From positions 6,404,501 to 6,468,500 of the forward strand of contig NZ_CP107942.1 of NCBI RefSeq assembly GCF_036053395.1: a stretch of DNA of 64,000 nucleotides, written 5' to 3'. How positions within the stretch are numbered: position 1 is the stretch's first letter; each line of letters opens with the position of its first letter. The DNA comes from Actinoplanes sp. NBC_00393. GTDB lineage: Bacteria; Actinomycetota; Actinomycetes; Mycobacteriales; Micromonosporaceae. The position numbers and the translations under genes were made by a program. Below the pieces are notes generated by a model. The model was not told the origin of the DNA. It ran no database searches and worked only from the letters and a program-made list of their open reading frames with translations. Positions 1 through 8,468 of this stretch are shown one piece after another.

Positions 1-1205
1 CGCTTGGTGCGGCGATACTCGGTGCGCCGGGTGACGACCTCGTAGCGGTGCTGGACGAAGACCTCGAGCAGCGCCTTGAGCCCGAGGGTCCGCGGCTGCC
101 CGTCGACCAGCACCAGGTTGTTGATGCCGAACGAGCTCTCCAGCGGGGTCAGACGGTAAAGGTCGGCGAGCAGCGCCTGCGGGTTGACGCCGACCTTGCA
201 CTCGATCACCAGCCGGGTGCCGTGCTCGCGGTCGGTGAGGTCCTTGACGTCGGCGATGCCCTGCAGGCGGGCTGCCTGCCGCTGGCCCCGGCGCGGGCCG
301 GAGCTGATCAGCTTGCCCTTCACCTCGTCGGTGATCGCCTCGATGATCTTCTCGGTGCCGACGCCGTAGGGCAGCTCGGTCACCGTGATCGCCTGACGGC
401 CGCGGCCACCCTCGAGCGGGCCGGTCTGTGCCCGGGCGCGGACGCGCACGACGCCACGTCCCGTCTCGTACGCCCGGCGCACCTCATCGAGCCCGAGGAC
501 CTGACCGCCGGTGGGCAGGTCGGGACCCGGCACGAACCGCATCAGGGCGTCGAGATCGGCCTCCGGGTGGGTGATCAGGTGCCGGGCGGCCGCGACCACC
601 TCGCCCAGGTTGTGCGGGATCATGTTGGTCGCCATCCCGACCGCGATCCCGGACGTGCCGTTGACCAGCAGGTTGGGGAACGCCGCCGGCAGCACCTTGG
701 GCTCCTGCTCGGAGCCGTCATAGGTGGGCTTGAAGTCGACCGTGCCCTCGCCCAGCTCGCCGACCAGCAGCATCGCCTCACGCGACATCCGGGCCTCGGT
801 GTACCGCGCGGCGGCCGGCCCGTCGTCGGGTGAGCCGAAGTTGCCGTGCCCGTCGATGAGCGGGGTGTTCAGCGAGAAGTCCTGGGCGAGCCGGACCAGG
901 GCGTCATAGATCGCGACGTCGCCGTGCGGGTGGTACTTACCCATCACGTCGCCGACCACCCGGGCGGACTTCACATATGCCCGGTCCGGCCGGTGCCCCT
1001 GCTCGGACATCGACCACAGGATCCGCCGGTGCACCGGCTTGAGACCGTCCCGCGCATCCGGCAGCGCCCGGGAGTGGATCACCGAGTATGCGTACTCCAG
1101 GTAGGAGTCCTCCACCTCGGTGCTGAGCGGGTTGTCGATGACCCGGGCGCCGGCCTGGTCGAACGCGGACAGGTCGACGCGGTTCTCGGATTTGCGGCGT
1201 GCCAT
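1..1205 (-). CDS. Type II topoisomerase subunit A (ParC/GyrA-like), 3' end cut off
   Basis: This is the DNA breakage-reunion subunit of a type II topoisomerase. The ATG lies at 1205 and about 401 codons are visible before the window edge. The N-terminal winged-helix region is clear, with the QGHRPD-type segment, GKYHPHGD, and the catalytic tyrosine in AARYTEARMS. Further on are the conserved IPHNLGEV and LPYGVGTEKI stretches. The gene starts 14 bases after the stop of the B subunit, with GAGAGG upstream, so the two form an operon. No dnaA, recF or other origin gene is nearby. This suggests the second (topoisomerase IV-type) pair rather than the oriC-linked gyrase, but sequence alone does not separate ParC from GyrA because the C-terminal domain is outside the window. 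Confidence 0.93.
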   Translation of the reverse strand, partial: MARRKSENRVDLSAFDQAGARVIDNPLSTEVEDSYLEYAYSVIHSRALPDARDGLKPVHRRILWSMSEQGHRPDRAYVKSARVVGDVMGKYHPHGDVAIYDALVRLAQDFSLNTPLIDGHGNFGSPDDGPAAARYTEARMSREAMLLVGELGEGTVDFKPTYDGSEQEPKVLPAAFPNLLVNGTSGIAVGMATNMIPHNLGEVVAAARHLITHPEADLDALMRFVPGPDLPTGGQVLGLDEVRRAYETGRGVVRVRARAQTGPLEGGRGRQAITVTELPYGVGTEKIIEAITDEVKGKLISSGPRRGQRQAARLQGIADVKDLTDREHGTRLVIECKVGVNPQALLADLYRLTPLESSFGINNLVLVDGQPRTLGLKALLEVFVQHRYEVVTRRTEYRRTK

Positions 1206-1219
1206 TGGTAGCGAACCTC

Positions 1220-3277
1220 TCAGGCGTCGATCGTCTCTTGGTCGATCCGGCCGGCGGCCTCGATCAACCAGTTCTTCCGGGGTTCGACCCGCTCACCCAT
1301 CAGCAGCTCGAGGGTCGCCTCGGCGCGTTCGGCGTCCTCGATGGTGATCCGCCGCACGGTCCGCGCGGCCGGGTTCATCGTGGTCTCCCAGAGCTCGTCG
1401 GCGTCCATCTCGCCGAGACCCTTGAATCGGGGCACCGGTTTCTGGACCTGCCGGCCGTCCCGCTCGATGCGCGCGACGGTGCTCTCCATCTCCTGCTGGG
1501 TGTAGGTGAAGAGGGTCTCCGAGTTGCGGCCCTTGGTGACCACCTTGTGCAATGGCGGCATCGCGGCGAAGAGTCGGCCGTGCTCGATGACCGGCCGCAT
1601 GTACTTGGCGAACAGCGTGATCAGCAGGGTCCGGATGTGCGAGCCGTCGACATCCGCGTCGGCCATGATCATTACCCGGCCGTACCGCATGTTGCCGATC
1701 TCGAAGGTGCGGCCGGAGCCGGCGCCGAGGACCTGCACGATCGCCGAGCACTCGGCGTTGTCGAGCACCTGCTGCAGGCTGGCCTTCTGCACGTTCAGGA
1801 TCTTGCCGCGGATCGGGAGGAGCGCCTGGTACTCCGAGGAGCGGGCCATCCGGGCGGTGCCGAGCGCCGAGTCACCCTCGACGATGAACAGCTCGGACCG
1901 GTCGATCCCGATCGCCCGGCAGTCGACCAGCTTGGCCGGCATCGACGCGCCCTCGAGCGCGGTCTTGCGGCGCGCCGCGTCCTTCTGCTGTTTCTGGGTG
2001 AGCCGCACGCGGGCCGCGTCCACCACCTTCTGCAGAACCGTGCGGGCCTCGGCCTTGGTGCGCCGCCCGTCGATCCACTCCTTCAGATATGCCTCGACGA
2101 GCCCCTGCATGACCCGGGTGATCCCGGCCGTGGACAGTTCGTCCTTGGTCTGCGAGGTGAACTGCGGCTCCGGCACCCGGACGTGGATGACCGCGGTCAT
2201 GCCCTCCAGGAAGTCATCCAGAACCGGCGGCTCCTCCTTGGGCTTGAGCAGCCCACGGGCGTTACGGATGGCCTCGGTGAGCGCCCGCACCATGGCCCGC
2301 TCGAAGCCCTTGCGGTGGGTGCCGCCATGCACGTTGCGGATCGTGTTGGTGAAGCACTCGACGGTCCGCTCATACCCCGTACCCCAGCGGAAGGCGATCT
2401 CGACCTGGGCCTGCCGCACCACGTTGGACTGCATGACGCCGTTGGCGTCGGCGGCGTTCTCCTTGTACGTCCCCTCGCCGGTGACCACCAGCACCCCGGA
2501 GACCGGCTTGTCACCGGCCGGGGTGAGGAACTCGACCATGTCGGTGAGCCCGTTCGGGTAGTGGAAGGTCTCGGTGACCGGCTCCTCGGCGGCCGCGTCG
2601 AACAGTGTGTACTGCACGCCGGGGACCAGGAAGGCGGTGTTGCGCAGCTTGGTGCGGACGGCGTCGACGTCGAGGCGGGCGCCGGCCTCGAAGTAGCGGG
2701 CGTCGTACCAATACCGGATCGAGGTGCCGGACGGCTCGCCCCGCTTCATCCGGCGGACCACCCGCAGGCCCGGCTCGCGGCTGAACGACGCGTCCGGCCC
2801 GGGGCCGTCGAAGATGCCCGGCAGGCCGCGCTGGAACGAGATCTCGTGGACCTTGCCGTCCCGCTTCACAGTGACGTCGAAGCGCAGGGCGAGCGCATTG
2901 ACGGCGGAGGCGCCGACGCCGTGCAGGCCGCCGGAGGTCTTGTAGCCGGAGCCGCCGAACTTGCCGCCGGCGTGCAGGCGGGTCAGCACCAGCTCGACGC
3001 CGCTGAGCCCGGACTTGGCGTGCACGTCGGTCGGGATGCCCCGGCCGTCGTCGTCGACCTGGACCGAGCCGTCGGCGTGCAGGATCACCGACACCTTGGT
3101 CGCGTGCCCGCCGACGCCCTCGTCGGTCGAGTTGTCGATGATCTCGTTGGCGAGGTGGTTGATGCCCCGGCTGTCCGTCGACCCGATGTACATCCCGGGG
3201 CGTTTCCGGACGGCGTCCAGCCCTTCCAGGTGCGTGAGGTCGTCAGCCCCGTACAAGGTCTCTGGCTGTGCGGTCAC
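1220..3277 (-). CDS. Type II topoisomerase subunit B (ParE/GyrB-like)
   Basis: This is the ATPase subunit of the topoisomerase whose A subunit follows it. The GHKL ATP site is visible as EIIDNSTDE, DDGRGIP and GGLHGVGASAVNAL. The TOPRIM domain has the EGDSA and DADVDG metal-binding motifs, and the C-terminal RFKGLGEMDADELWETTMNP segment is typical. An ATG exists at 3301, but I chose the GTG at 3277: AGGAG sits 9 bases before it, and the homologous reading begins about here (TAQPETLYGADDL). From this GTG the protein is 685 residues, a normal length for actinobacterial GyrB/ParE without inserts. It acts in the cytoplasm with the A subunit in supercoil removal and chromosome decatenation. The assignment to topoisomerase IV rests on the lack of origin genes nearby. 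Confidence 0.93.
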   Translation of the reverse strand: MTAQPETLYGADDLTHLEGLDAVRKRPGMYIGSTDSRGINHLANEIIDNSTDEGVGGHATKVSVILHADGSVQVDDDGRGIPTDVHAKSGLSGVELVLTRLHAGGKFGGSGYKTSGGLHGVGASAVNALALRFDVTVKRDGKVHEISFQRGLPGIFDGPGPDASFSREPGLRVVRRMKRGEPSGTSIRYWYDARYFEAGARLDVDAVRTKLRNTAFLVPGVQYTLFDAAAEEPVTETFHYPNGLTDMVEFLTPAGDKPVSGVLVVTGEGTYKENAADANGVMQSNVVRQAQVEIAFRWGTGYERTVECFTNTIRNVHGGTHRKGFERAMVRALTEAIRNARGLLKPKEEPPVLDDFLEGMTAVIHVRVPEPQFTSQTKDELSTAGITRVMQGLVEAYLKEWIDGRRTKAEARTVLQKVVDAARVRLTQKQQKDAARRKTALEGASMPAKLVDCRAIGIDRSELFIVEGDSALGTARMARSSEYQALLPIRGKILNVQKASLQQVLDNAECSAIVQVLGAGSGRTFEIGNMRYGRVMIMADADVDGSHIRTLLITLFAKYMRPVIEHGRLFAAMPPLHKVVTKGRNSETLFTYTQQEMESTVARIERDGRQVQKPVPRFKGLGEMDADELWETTMNPAARTVRRITIEDAERAEATLELLMGERVEPRKNWLIEAAGRIDQETIDA

Positions 3278-3286
3278 GAGGCGGCA

Positions 3287-3291
3287 CTCCT
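3287..3291 (-). promoter_or_regulatory. Ribosome binding site that decides the ParE-like start
   Basis: AGGAG on the minus strand lies 9 bases upstream of the GTG at 3277. It falls inside the coding frame if the ATG at 3301 were used, which argues for the GTG start. Confidence 0.7.
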
Positions 3292-3414
3292 GATGGGCCA
3301 TGGGTGGTCAGGTCGGCGCGAGCCTACCCGGCGCCTACGACACTTCTGCCCCAGGCGAGCCAGGTCTAGACCACCCAGTGGCCGAAAACCGGACAAAGAT
3401 CACTATAAGGTGTG

Positions 3415-4023
3415 CTACGCCGCGATGGCGAGTGGCGCCAGCTGCGGCTGCAGGGCCCGCCAGAGGTCGAGCGGGTACGGCTTGCCGGGCACCGAGACCG
3501 GCGGCAGTTCCTGGTACGCGATCAGCTCGTCGGTGACCTCCCGGGTGGCCGAGCAGACCACCACGGTGTCGTGCGGCGCGTACGCCTGCAACCGGGCAGC
3601 CGTGCTCACCACGCTGCCGCTGATCATCCCGTAACCGCCGTCGAACGCCGCCATGGTGTCGACGATCACCTCGCCGGTGGCGAGCCCGACCCGGGTGCGG
3701 ACCGGGAACCTGCCGGCCAGGAGGCGCCCCCTCAACGCCTCCTGGACCGACAGGCCCGCCCGGACCGCCGCCGCGGCCGCTTCCGGCCCGAAGCCGTCCA
3801 CGTCGGCGCCGAAGACCGCCATCACCGCGTCACCGACGTACTTCTCGACGATCCCGCCGCACTCGCGCACCACGGCCGCCACCGTGGAGAAGTAGTCGCG
3901 TTGCAGGGCACGGACGTCCGCACAGTCCAGCCGGTCCACCAGAGCGGTGAAGCCGACGATGTCGATGAACAGCACGGTCACGTCCTGGCGCCGCTCCTGA
4001 TCGGCCATGGTGATGATGGTCAT
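3415..4023 (-). CDS. Stand-alone class III adenylate/guanylate cyclase
   Basis: This is a 202-residue protein that is almost entirely a class III nucleotide cyclase catalytic domain, expected to make cAMP or cGMP. It shows the first metal-binding aspartate in FIDIVGFT, the GDAVMAVFG loop with the second aspartate, and RVGLATGEV further on. There is no signal peptide, membrane segment or HAMP domain, so it should be a soluble enzyme. The ATG at 4023 was chosen because GGGGGAG lies about 10 bases upstream; a second ATG at 4008 is possible. The frame stays open far upstream, but that part is only the reverse of the regulator gene. In many actinobacteria this domain is fused in front of an AAA/TPR regulator; here such a regulator is divergent 177 bases away. 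Substrate specificity cannot be read with confidence. Confidence 0.88.
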   Translation of the reverse strand: MTIITMADQERRQDVTVLFIDIVGFTALVDRLDCADVRALQRDYFSTVAAVVRECGGIVEKYVGDAVMAVFGADVDGFGPEAAAAAVRAGLSVQEALRGRLLAGRFPVRTRVGLATGEVIVDTMAAFDGGYGMISGSVVSTAARLQAYAPHDTVVVCSATREVTDELIAYQELPPVSVPGKPYPLDLWRALQPQLAPLAIAA

Positions 4024-4200
4024 GTGTCTCACGCTCCCCCAGATCAATGCGTTGACCGGGAGAACGGTGCCAGCCCAGGACAAGCGGCGGATCCGCAGAA
4101 CGACGTATCTCTGACAGCATCGCCACCCGTCATTTTTGTGACGCAGAACAGTCCGAACCGACGACAACGTGGTAGGCCGATTCGCATTAGGCTGCCGGTC

Positions 4201-7014
4201 ATGGCCAGCGAAGGGGAGGACGGGCCGCTTGTCGGGCGCACCGGCACGCTGGCCGATGTCCAGTCCTACCTGCGCGACGTCGGTCCCGGTGGAACAGCTG
4301 CGGTGTTCGTGACCGGGGAGAGCGGCGTCGGCAAGAGCCGCTTGCTGCGCGAAACCGCCGAAGCCCTGGGCGGTACGGGCTTCGCCGTGCTCTCCGGCAC
4401 CTGTTTGGACATCGGCGACGCCTCGCCGCTGCACCCGGTGCTGCAGGCGCTGCGGCGGCACGGCAGCAGCAGCGCGCCCCCGGCCGCGGCGGCCGACGAC
4501 GCCGGCGCCCTGCTCGACCGGGTCTCGCACGAGCTGCGCGCGATCGCCGGTGACCAGCGGCTGCTGCTCGTCCTCGACGATCTGCAGTGGGCCGACCGCA
4601 GCACCCGTCAGCTGCTGCTCTACCTGCTCGCCGGCCTCGGTGACGTGCGCATCTCGGTGCTCGCCGCGATCCGGGCCGAGGCGCTGCACGGCACCCACCC
4701 GCTTCGCCGCGTGCTCGCCGAGCTGCGCCGATTGCGTTCGGTGCGGGTCGTCGACCTCGCCCCGCTGAACCAGGATCACACCCGCGAGCTGGTCTCCTCG
4801 ATCGTCGGCACCGACGTCGCCGTCGAGGATGCGGAGCGGGTCTACAAACGCAGTGGCGGCAACCCGTTCGTCGCCGAGGAACTGGCCCGTGACCTGCGCG
4901 ACGGCCGGGTGGAGCTGTCCGACACGCTGCGCGAGATCTTCCTGTCCCGGGTGGACGAGTTGCCCGCCAACGCGCACGCCGTGGTGCACGCGCTGGCCGC
5001 CGGGGTGGAGCCGGTGGACCACGCCGTGCTGTCCCGAGTGGTCCCGCTGCCCGAGGACCAGCTGCTCGAGGCGGTGCGGGCCGCGGTGGCGCACCGGTTC
5101 GTGGCCGGCGACGGCGACGGTTACCGCCTGCGGCACCGCCTGGTCGCCGAGATCCTCGAGCAGGAGGTGCTGCCCGCCGAGGCCACCGCCCTGCACCGGC
5201 GGTACGCGGAGGCTCTGGAGTCGGCCGGCGGCGAGCCGGATCATGCCCGCCTGGCGTTCCATTGGCAGCGCGCCGGCGTACCGTCTCGGGCTCTTCCTCC
5301 GGTGATCGCCGCGGCCCGCGCCGCTGAGGCGCTGTACGGGTTCGCCGAGGCCCACCGCTACTGGACCATCGCGCTGCAGATCACCACCGATGAGGATCCG
5401 GAGCGCACCGAGCTGCTCGGCCACGCCGCGGAGTCGGCCAACCAGTGCGGCGAGCACCTGCTGGCGCTGGCCCGGCTGGAGGAGCTGGCCAAGCGCAGCG
5501 ACGCGCCCGGGCAATGCGAGATCCACCTGCGCCGGGCCCGCTACCTGGCCGCCGCCGGCCGGTCGGCCCCCGCCGAGACGGAGTACGAGCGCGCCCTCGA
5601 AGCAGCCGACTGCACCTCGTCGCAGCGCGCGGCAGCCGCCGCGTCCCTCGCCGAGTTGTTGTTGCACCTGGGGCGCTATGCGGACGCCAACGAGCGCGCC
5701 CGCGAGGCCCTGGACCTGGCCGCCGTCGACGGCTCCACCGCCGACCTGGTGCGGGCCAGTGCCGCGCTCGGTTTCAGCTCCGCCTTCCGCGAGGACCCGG
5801 ATGCCGGCCTGGCCGTGATCCGGCACGCCGTGGAGATCGCCGAGCGCTCCGGCCACCCGGACGACCTGGGCGTGGCCTATCTGCACCTCGCCGAGCTGCT
5901 CACCGGCCCGCTGAACAACATCGAGGAGGGCGTGCTGGTCGCCCGCCGCGGCGCCGAGCGGCTGGCCTCGCTGAACGTGGGCCGCACCTACCAGACCCGG
6001 CTGCTGGCGATCGCCGCGAAAGGACTGTTCCGGGTCGGTCAGTGGGCCGAGGCGGACGCGGTTCTGGAAACCGCGATGCGGCACCGCCCGTCCGGGGCCG
6101 ACGCGGTGGAGCTGCTGCTCTCCCGCTCGCAGCTGTGGGTCGGTTTCGGCGAGGTGGACAACGCCCGCCGGGACCTGGACGCGGTGGCCACCCTGCTGGC
6201 CGGCGGCGGCGCGCGGCACGTGCTGCCGATGCTGACCCTGCGCGCCGGCCTGGCGATGTGGCTGGGCGAGCACGCCGACGCGAGGGCCGCGGTGCAGCGC
6301 GGTCTGACCGAGACCCGCTCGGACGATCTGGTGCTGCTCGGCGTGCTGGCCTGGCACGGCCTGCGCGCCGAGGCGGAGGCGCACGTCGCCGGAAAACCGG
6401 TCGATCCCGCGGCGATCCGCCGGCTGAAGACGGTCCGGGACCGGCTCGCCGACGGCGTGAACAATGCCGGGGCGGCCCGCGGGGTGGTGGACGCCTACCT
6501 CGACCTGTGTGCCGCCGAGCTCAGCCGGATCGAGAACCGGCACGATCCGGCGCCGTGGGCCCGGGCCGCCGCCATCTGGGACCGGCGTCAGCAGCCGTAC
6601 CCGGCGGCGTATGCCCGGCTGCGCCACGCCGAGGCCTCGTTGCACCGCAAGTCGCGCCGGACCACGGCGGTCGCCGGGCTGCGCGCGGCGTATGAGACCG
6701 CGACCGCGATGGGCGCCCGCCCGTTCGCGAACGAGATCCGCGGGGTCGCCCAGCGGTTCCGGGTCTCGCTGGCCGACGACACGCCGACGGTCGAGATGAC
6801 CTTGCCGGAGGAGGTCACCGACGAGCTGGCGGTGCTGACCGGGCGCGAGCGCGAGGTGCTGGCCGCGGTCGCGGAGGGGCTGACCAACCGGGAGATCGGT
6901 GCGAAGCTCTTCATCAGTGAGCGGACGGTCGGCGTCCATTTGGGACATATCTTCGACAAGCTGCAGGTGCGTACTCGCGTGCAAGCAAGTCGCGTCTATC
7001 TAACAGCGGCCTGA
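4201..7014 (+). CDS. Large AAA-ATPase LuxR-family (LAL) transcriptional regulator
   Basis: This is a 937-residue regulator of the LAL type. The N-terminus holds an AAA/STAND ATPase with Walker A GESGVGKS around residues 42-49 and a Walker B-like LLLVLDDLQWAD stretch. The middle is a long alpha-helical TPR-like region. The last 60 residues form a LuxR-type helix-turn-helix (LTGREREVLAAVAEGLTNRE, then ISERTVGVHLGHIFDKL). Such proteins are thought to use ATP hydrolysis to control DNA binding in response to a ligand. The ATG at 4201 begins the conserved part, and no strong ribosome binding site is visible. The gene is divergent from the single-domain cyclase, so the 177-base gap probably holds both promoters. 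The target genes are unknown. Confidence 0.9.
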   Translation: MASEGEDGPLVGRTGTLADVQSYLRDVGPGGTAAVFVTGESGVGKSRLLRETAEALGGTGFAVLSGTCLDIGDASPLHPVLQALRRHGSSSAPPAAAADDAGALLDRVSHELRAIAGDQRLLLVLDDLQWADRSTRQLLLYLLAGLGDVRISVLAAIRAEALHGTHPLRRVLAELRRLRSVRVVDLAPLNQDHTRELVSSIVGTDVAVEDAERVYKRSGGNPFVAEELARDLRDGRVELSDTLREIFLSRVDELPANAHAVVHALAAGVEPVDHAVLSRVVPLPEDQLLEAVRAAVAHRFVAGDGDGYRLRHRLVAEILEQEVLPAEATALHRRYAEALESAGGEPDHARLAFHWQRAGVPSRALPPVIAAARAAEALYGFAEAHRYWTIALQITTDEDPERTELLGHAAESANQCGEHLLALARLEELAKRSDAPGQCEIHLRRARYLAAAGRSAPAETEYERALEAADCTSSQRAAAAASLAELLLHLGRYADANERAREALDLAAVDGSTADLVRASAALGFSSAFREDPDAGLAVIRHAVEIAERSGHPDDLGVAYLHLAELLTGPLNNIEEGVLVARRGAERLASLNVGRTYQTRLLAIAAKGLFRVGQWAEADAVLETAMRHRPSGADAVELLLSRSQLWVGFGEVDNARRDLDAVATLLAGGGARHVLPMLTLRAGLAMWLGEHADARAAVQRGLTETRSDDLVLLGVLAWHGLRAEAEAHVAGKPVDPAAIRRLKTVRDRLADGVNNAGAARGVVDAYLDLCAAELSRIENRHDPAPWARAAAIWDRRQQPYPAAYARLRHAEASLHRKSRRTTAVAGLRAAYETATAMGARPFANEIRGVAQRFRVSLADDTPTVEMTLPEEVTDELAVLTGREREVLAAVAEGLTNREIGAKLFISERTVGVHLGHIFDKLQVRTRVQASRVYLTAA

Positions 7015-7188
7015 CCAGGCAATCGTTACCTCGGCGTGACATACGTACGAGGAATACGTCGTTCTACCGATCCCCCGGCGCAGCCTCGATGGAAGGGTGA
7101 TGCGCACGGGGGAGCACCGCCCGGTGGTTGACGCCGCCGGGCGGTGCTGGGGGCCCTCCGCATTTCTGCATCACCCGTGGAGGATCCG

Positions 7189-7959
7189 ATGACCCAGCCC
7201 ATCTGGGGCCCGGTGCAGCAGGAGATGCACGACATCCTGCAACAGCACCCCGACGACGTGCCCGCCGTGGTCGATCAGCTCGCCCAGCTGCAGGAAGTCC
7301 TGTGCCGTGTGCCGCCGCTGCTGCACAGCAACCCGCTGGCCGACTTCAACAAGCTGTACCTGACCATCACCGAGAACGTGCTGGAGCGTCTCTACGCCGG
7401 CAAGTTCAAGGACCCGGCGTTCCTGTCCCGGCTGGATGTGGAGTTCGCGGCGCGCTACTTCGACGCGCTGCGCTACTGGACCGAGGCCAGCCCGGCCTGT
7501 CCCGGTGTCTGGGCCGGCCTGTTCTGCCGCGTTCCCGGGCCGGACGCCCGCCCGCTGCCGTCCGCGGTCGCCGGGGTGAACGCGCACATCAACTTCGACC
7601 TGCCGTTCGCACTGGTCACCACCTTCGACCACCTGGGCAGCGACCCCATCGACGGCAGCGACCAGCACCACGACTACCTGCAGGTCAACGACATCTTCGC
7701 GGAGGAGATCCCGGGCCTGCGCCGCGGCTACCTGGACCGGTGGCAGCTGCTCATCGACACGATGAACGGCGACCTGGACGACTGGTGGCAGGGCGAGATG
7801 GTGGAGTACACGCGGAACGTCGCGTGGCGCAACGCGCAGAAGGTCTGGGCGATCCGGCACGACCTGATCGCGCTGGACAAGGAGCGCCGCCGCCTCGACA
7901 AGACCGCCACCGGCCTGGGCAAGCTGCTGCTGTCGCCGTTCGCCGACTTCCTGCAGTAA
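7189..7959 (+). CDS. DUF5995 family protein
   Basis: This is a 256-residue cytoplasmic protein with no signal peptide or membrane segment. The central NAHINFDLPFALVTTFDHLG stretch matches what I know of the DUF5995 family, whose function is not established. Histidines and aspartates cluster in this region and again around DQHHDYLQVND, so a metal site is possible, but that is inference. The ATG at 7189 has GGAGG five bases upstream. The gene follows the LAL regulator after a 174-base gap on the same strand and converges with the lipoprotein gene at 7969. It may have its own promoter. Confidence 0.75.
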   Translation: MTQPIWGPVQQEMHDILQQHPDDVPAVVDQLAQLQEVLCRVPPLLHSNPLADFNKLYLTITENVLERLYAGKFKDPAFLSRLDVEFAARYFDALRYWTEASPACPGVWAGLFCRVPGPDARPLPSAVAGVNAHINFDLPFALVTTFDHLGSDPIDGSDQHHDYLQVNDIFAEEIPGLRRGYLDRWQLLIDTMNGDLDDWWQGEMVEYTRNVAWRNAQKVWAIRHDLIALDKERRRLDKTATGLGKLLLSPFADFLQ

Positions 7960-7968
7960 CCGGCTCCA

Positions 7969-8433
7969 TCACTTCAGGATGATCAGGCGGGCCTTCGTCA
8001 CGGCACCGTCGCGCACGCCACCGAGGCCGACCTCGGCGCCGGTGGTGAGCGCGGCCTTGTCGGCCGGCTCGCGGTCCTTGACCACCCGTAGCGGGTCGCC
8101 GTAGGTCCAGGTCAGGTCGAAACCGTCGGTGGATTCGACGGTGACGCCCGCGTCGGTCACCGCGGTGATCTTGCCGCGCTGCACCACGACGGTGCGTACG
8201 CCGTCCTTCGCCTGCACCGTCATCTCACCGTGCAGGGTGTTCTTGCGCAGCTGCTTTCGGACGGCCCCCGGGCGGACGTCCTGGGAGTGGCCCGCGGCTT
8301 CCTCGAACGCCACGAGCTCCGCATCGACGGCGTCCAGCGAATCAGCCTGGGGCACGGCGCCACAGGCCGCGAGAGCGAGGGCGGTGGAGACGCCGGCGAC
8401 GATCAGAGCGATTCGGGTACGGGTACGAGTCAT
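7969..8433 (-). CDS. Lipoprotein with DUF5666-like beta domain, linked to two-component system
   Basis: This is a 154-residue protein with an N-terminal signal and lipobox (ALALAACGA), so it is predicted to be anchored on the outside of the membrane. The mature part has the pattern of a small beta-rich domain (GKITAVTDAGVTVESTDG, then TTGAEVGLGGVRDGAVTKARLIIL), which resembles DUF5666-type repeats in actinobacterial exported proteins. It lies 35 bases after the histidine kinase gene at 8469-9815 and on the same strand, so it is likely the third gene of that operon. It could be an accessory sensor or a target of the kinase. Its biochemical role is unknown. Confidence 0.7.
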   Translation of the reverse strand: MTRTRTRIALIVAGVSTALALAACGAVPQADSLDAVDAELVAFEEAAGHSQDVRPGAVRKQLRKNTLHGEMTVQAKDGVRTVVVQRGKITAVTDAGVTVESTDGFDLTWTYGDPLRVVKDREPADKAALTTGAEVGLGGVRDGAVTKARLIILK

Positions 8434-8468
8434 GCCCGGAATCCTGGCCCCCCGCTGCTCGAACGCTG

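Noticed and set aside
1270..1285. GGTTCGACCC resembling a tRNA T-loop
   Set aside because: It lies inside the topoisomerase B gene and no acceptor or anticodon stem can be formed around it.
3301..3377. TGGGTGGTC / GACCACCCA inverted repeat around the topoisomerase promoter region
   Set aside because: Arms are 9 bp with 59 bases between them and one arm touches the alternative start codon; probably chance.
1199..3634. 811-codon plus-strand frame opposite the topoisomerase B subunit
   Set aside because: It is the reverse of a clearly real gene with ATPase and TOPRIM motifs; the product has no family features and reads like antisense of GC-rich coding DNA.
4024..6984. Minus-strand frame that extends the cyclase by almost 1000 codons
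   Set aside because: This part is only the antisense of the LAL regulator. The cyclase domain begins at the ATG at 4023 with its own ribosome binding site.
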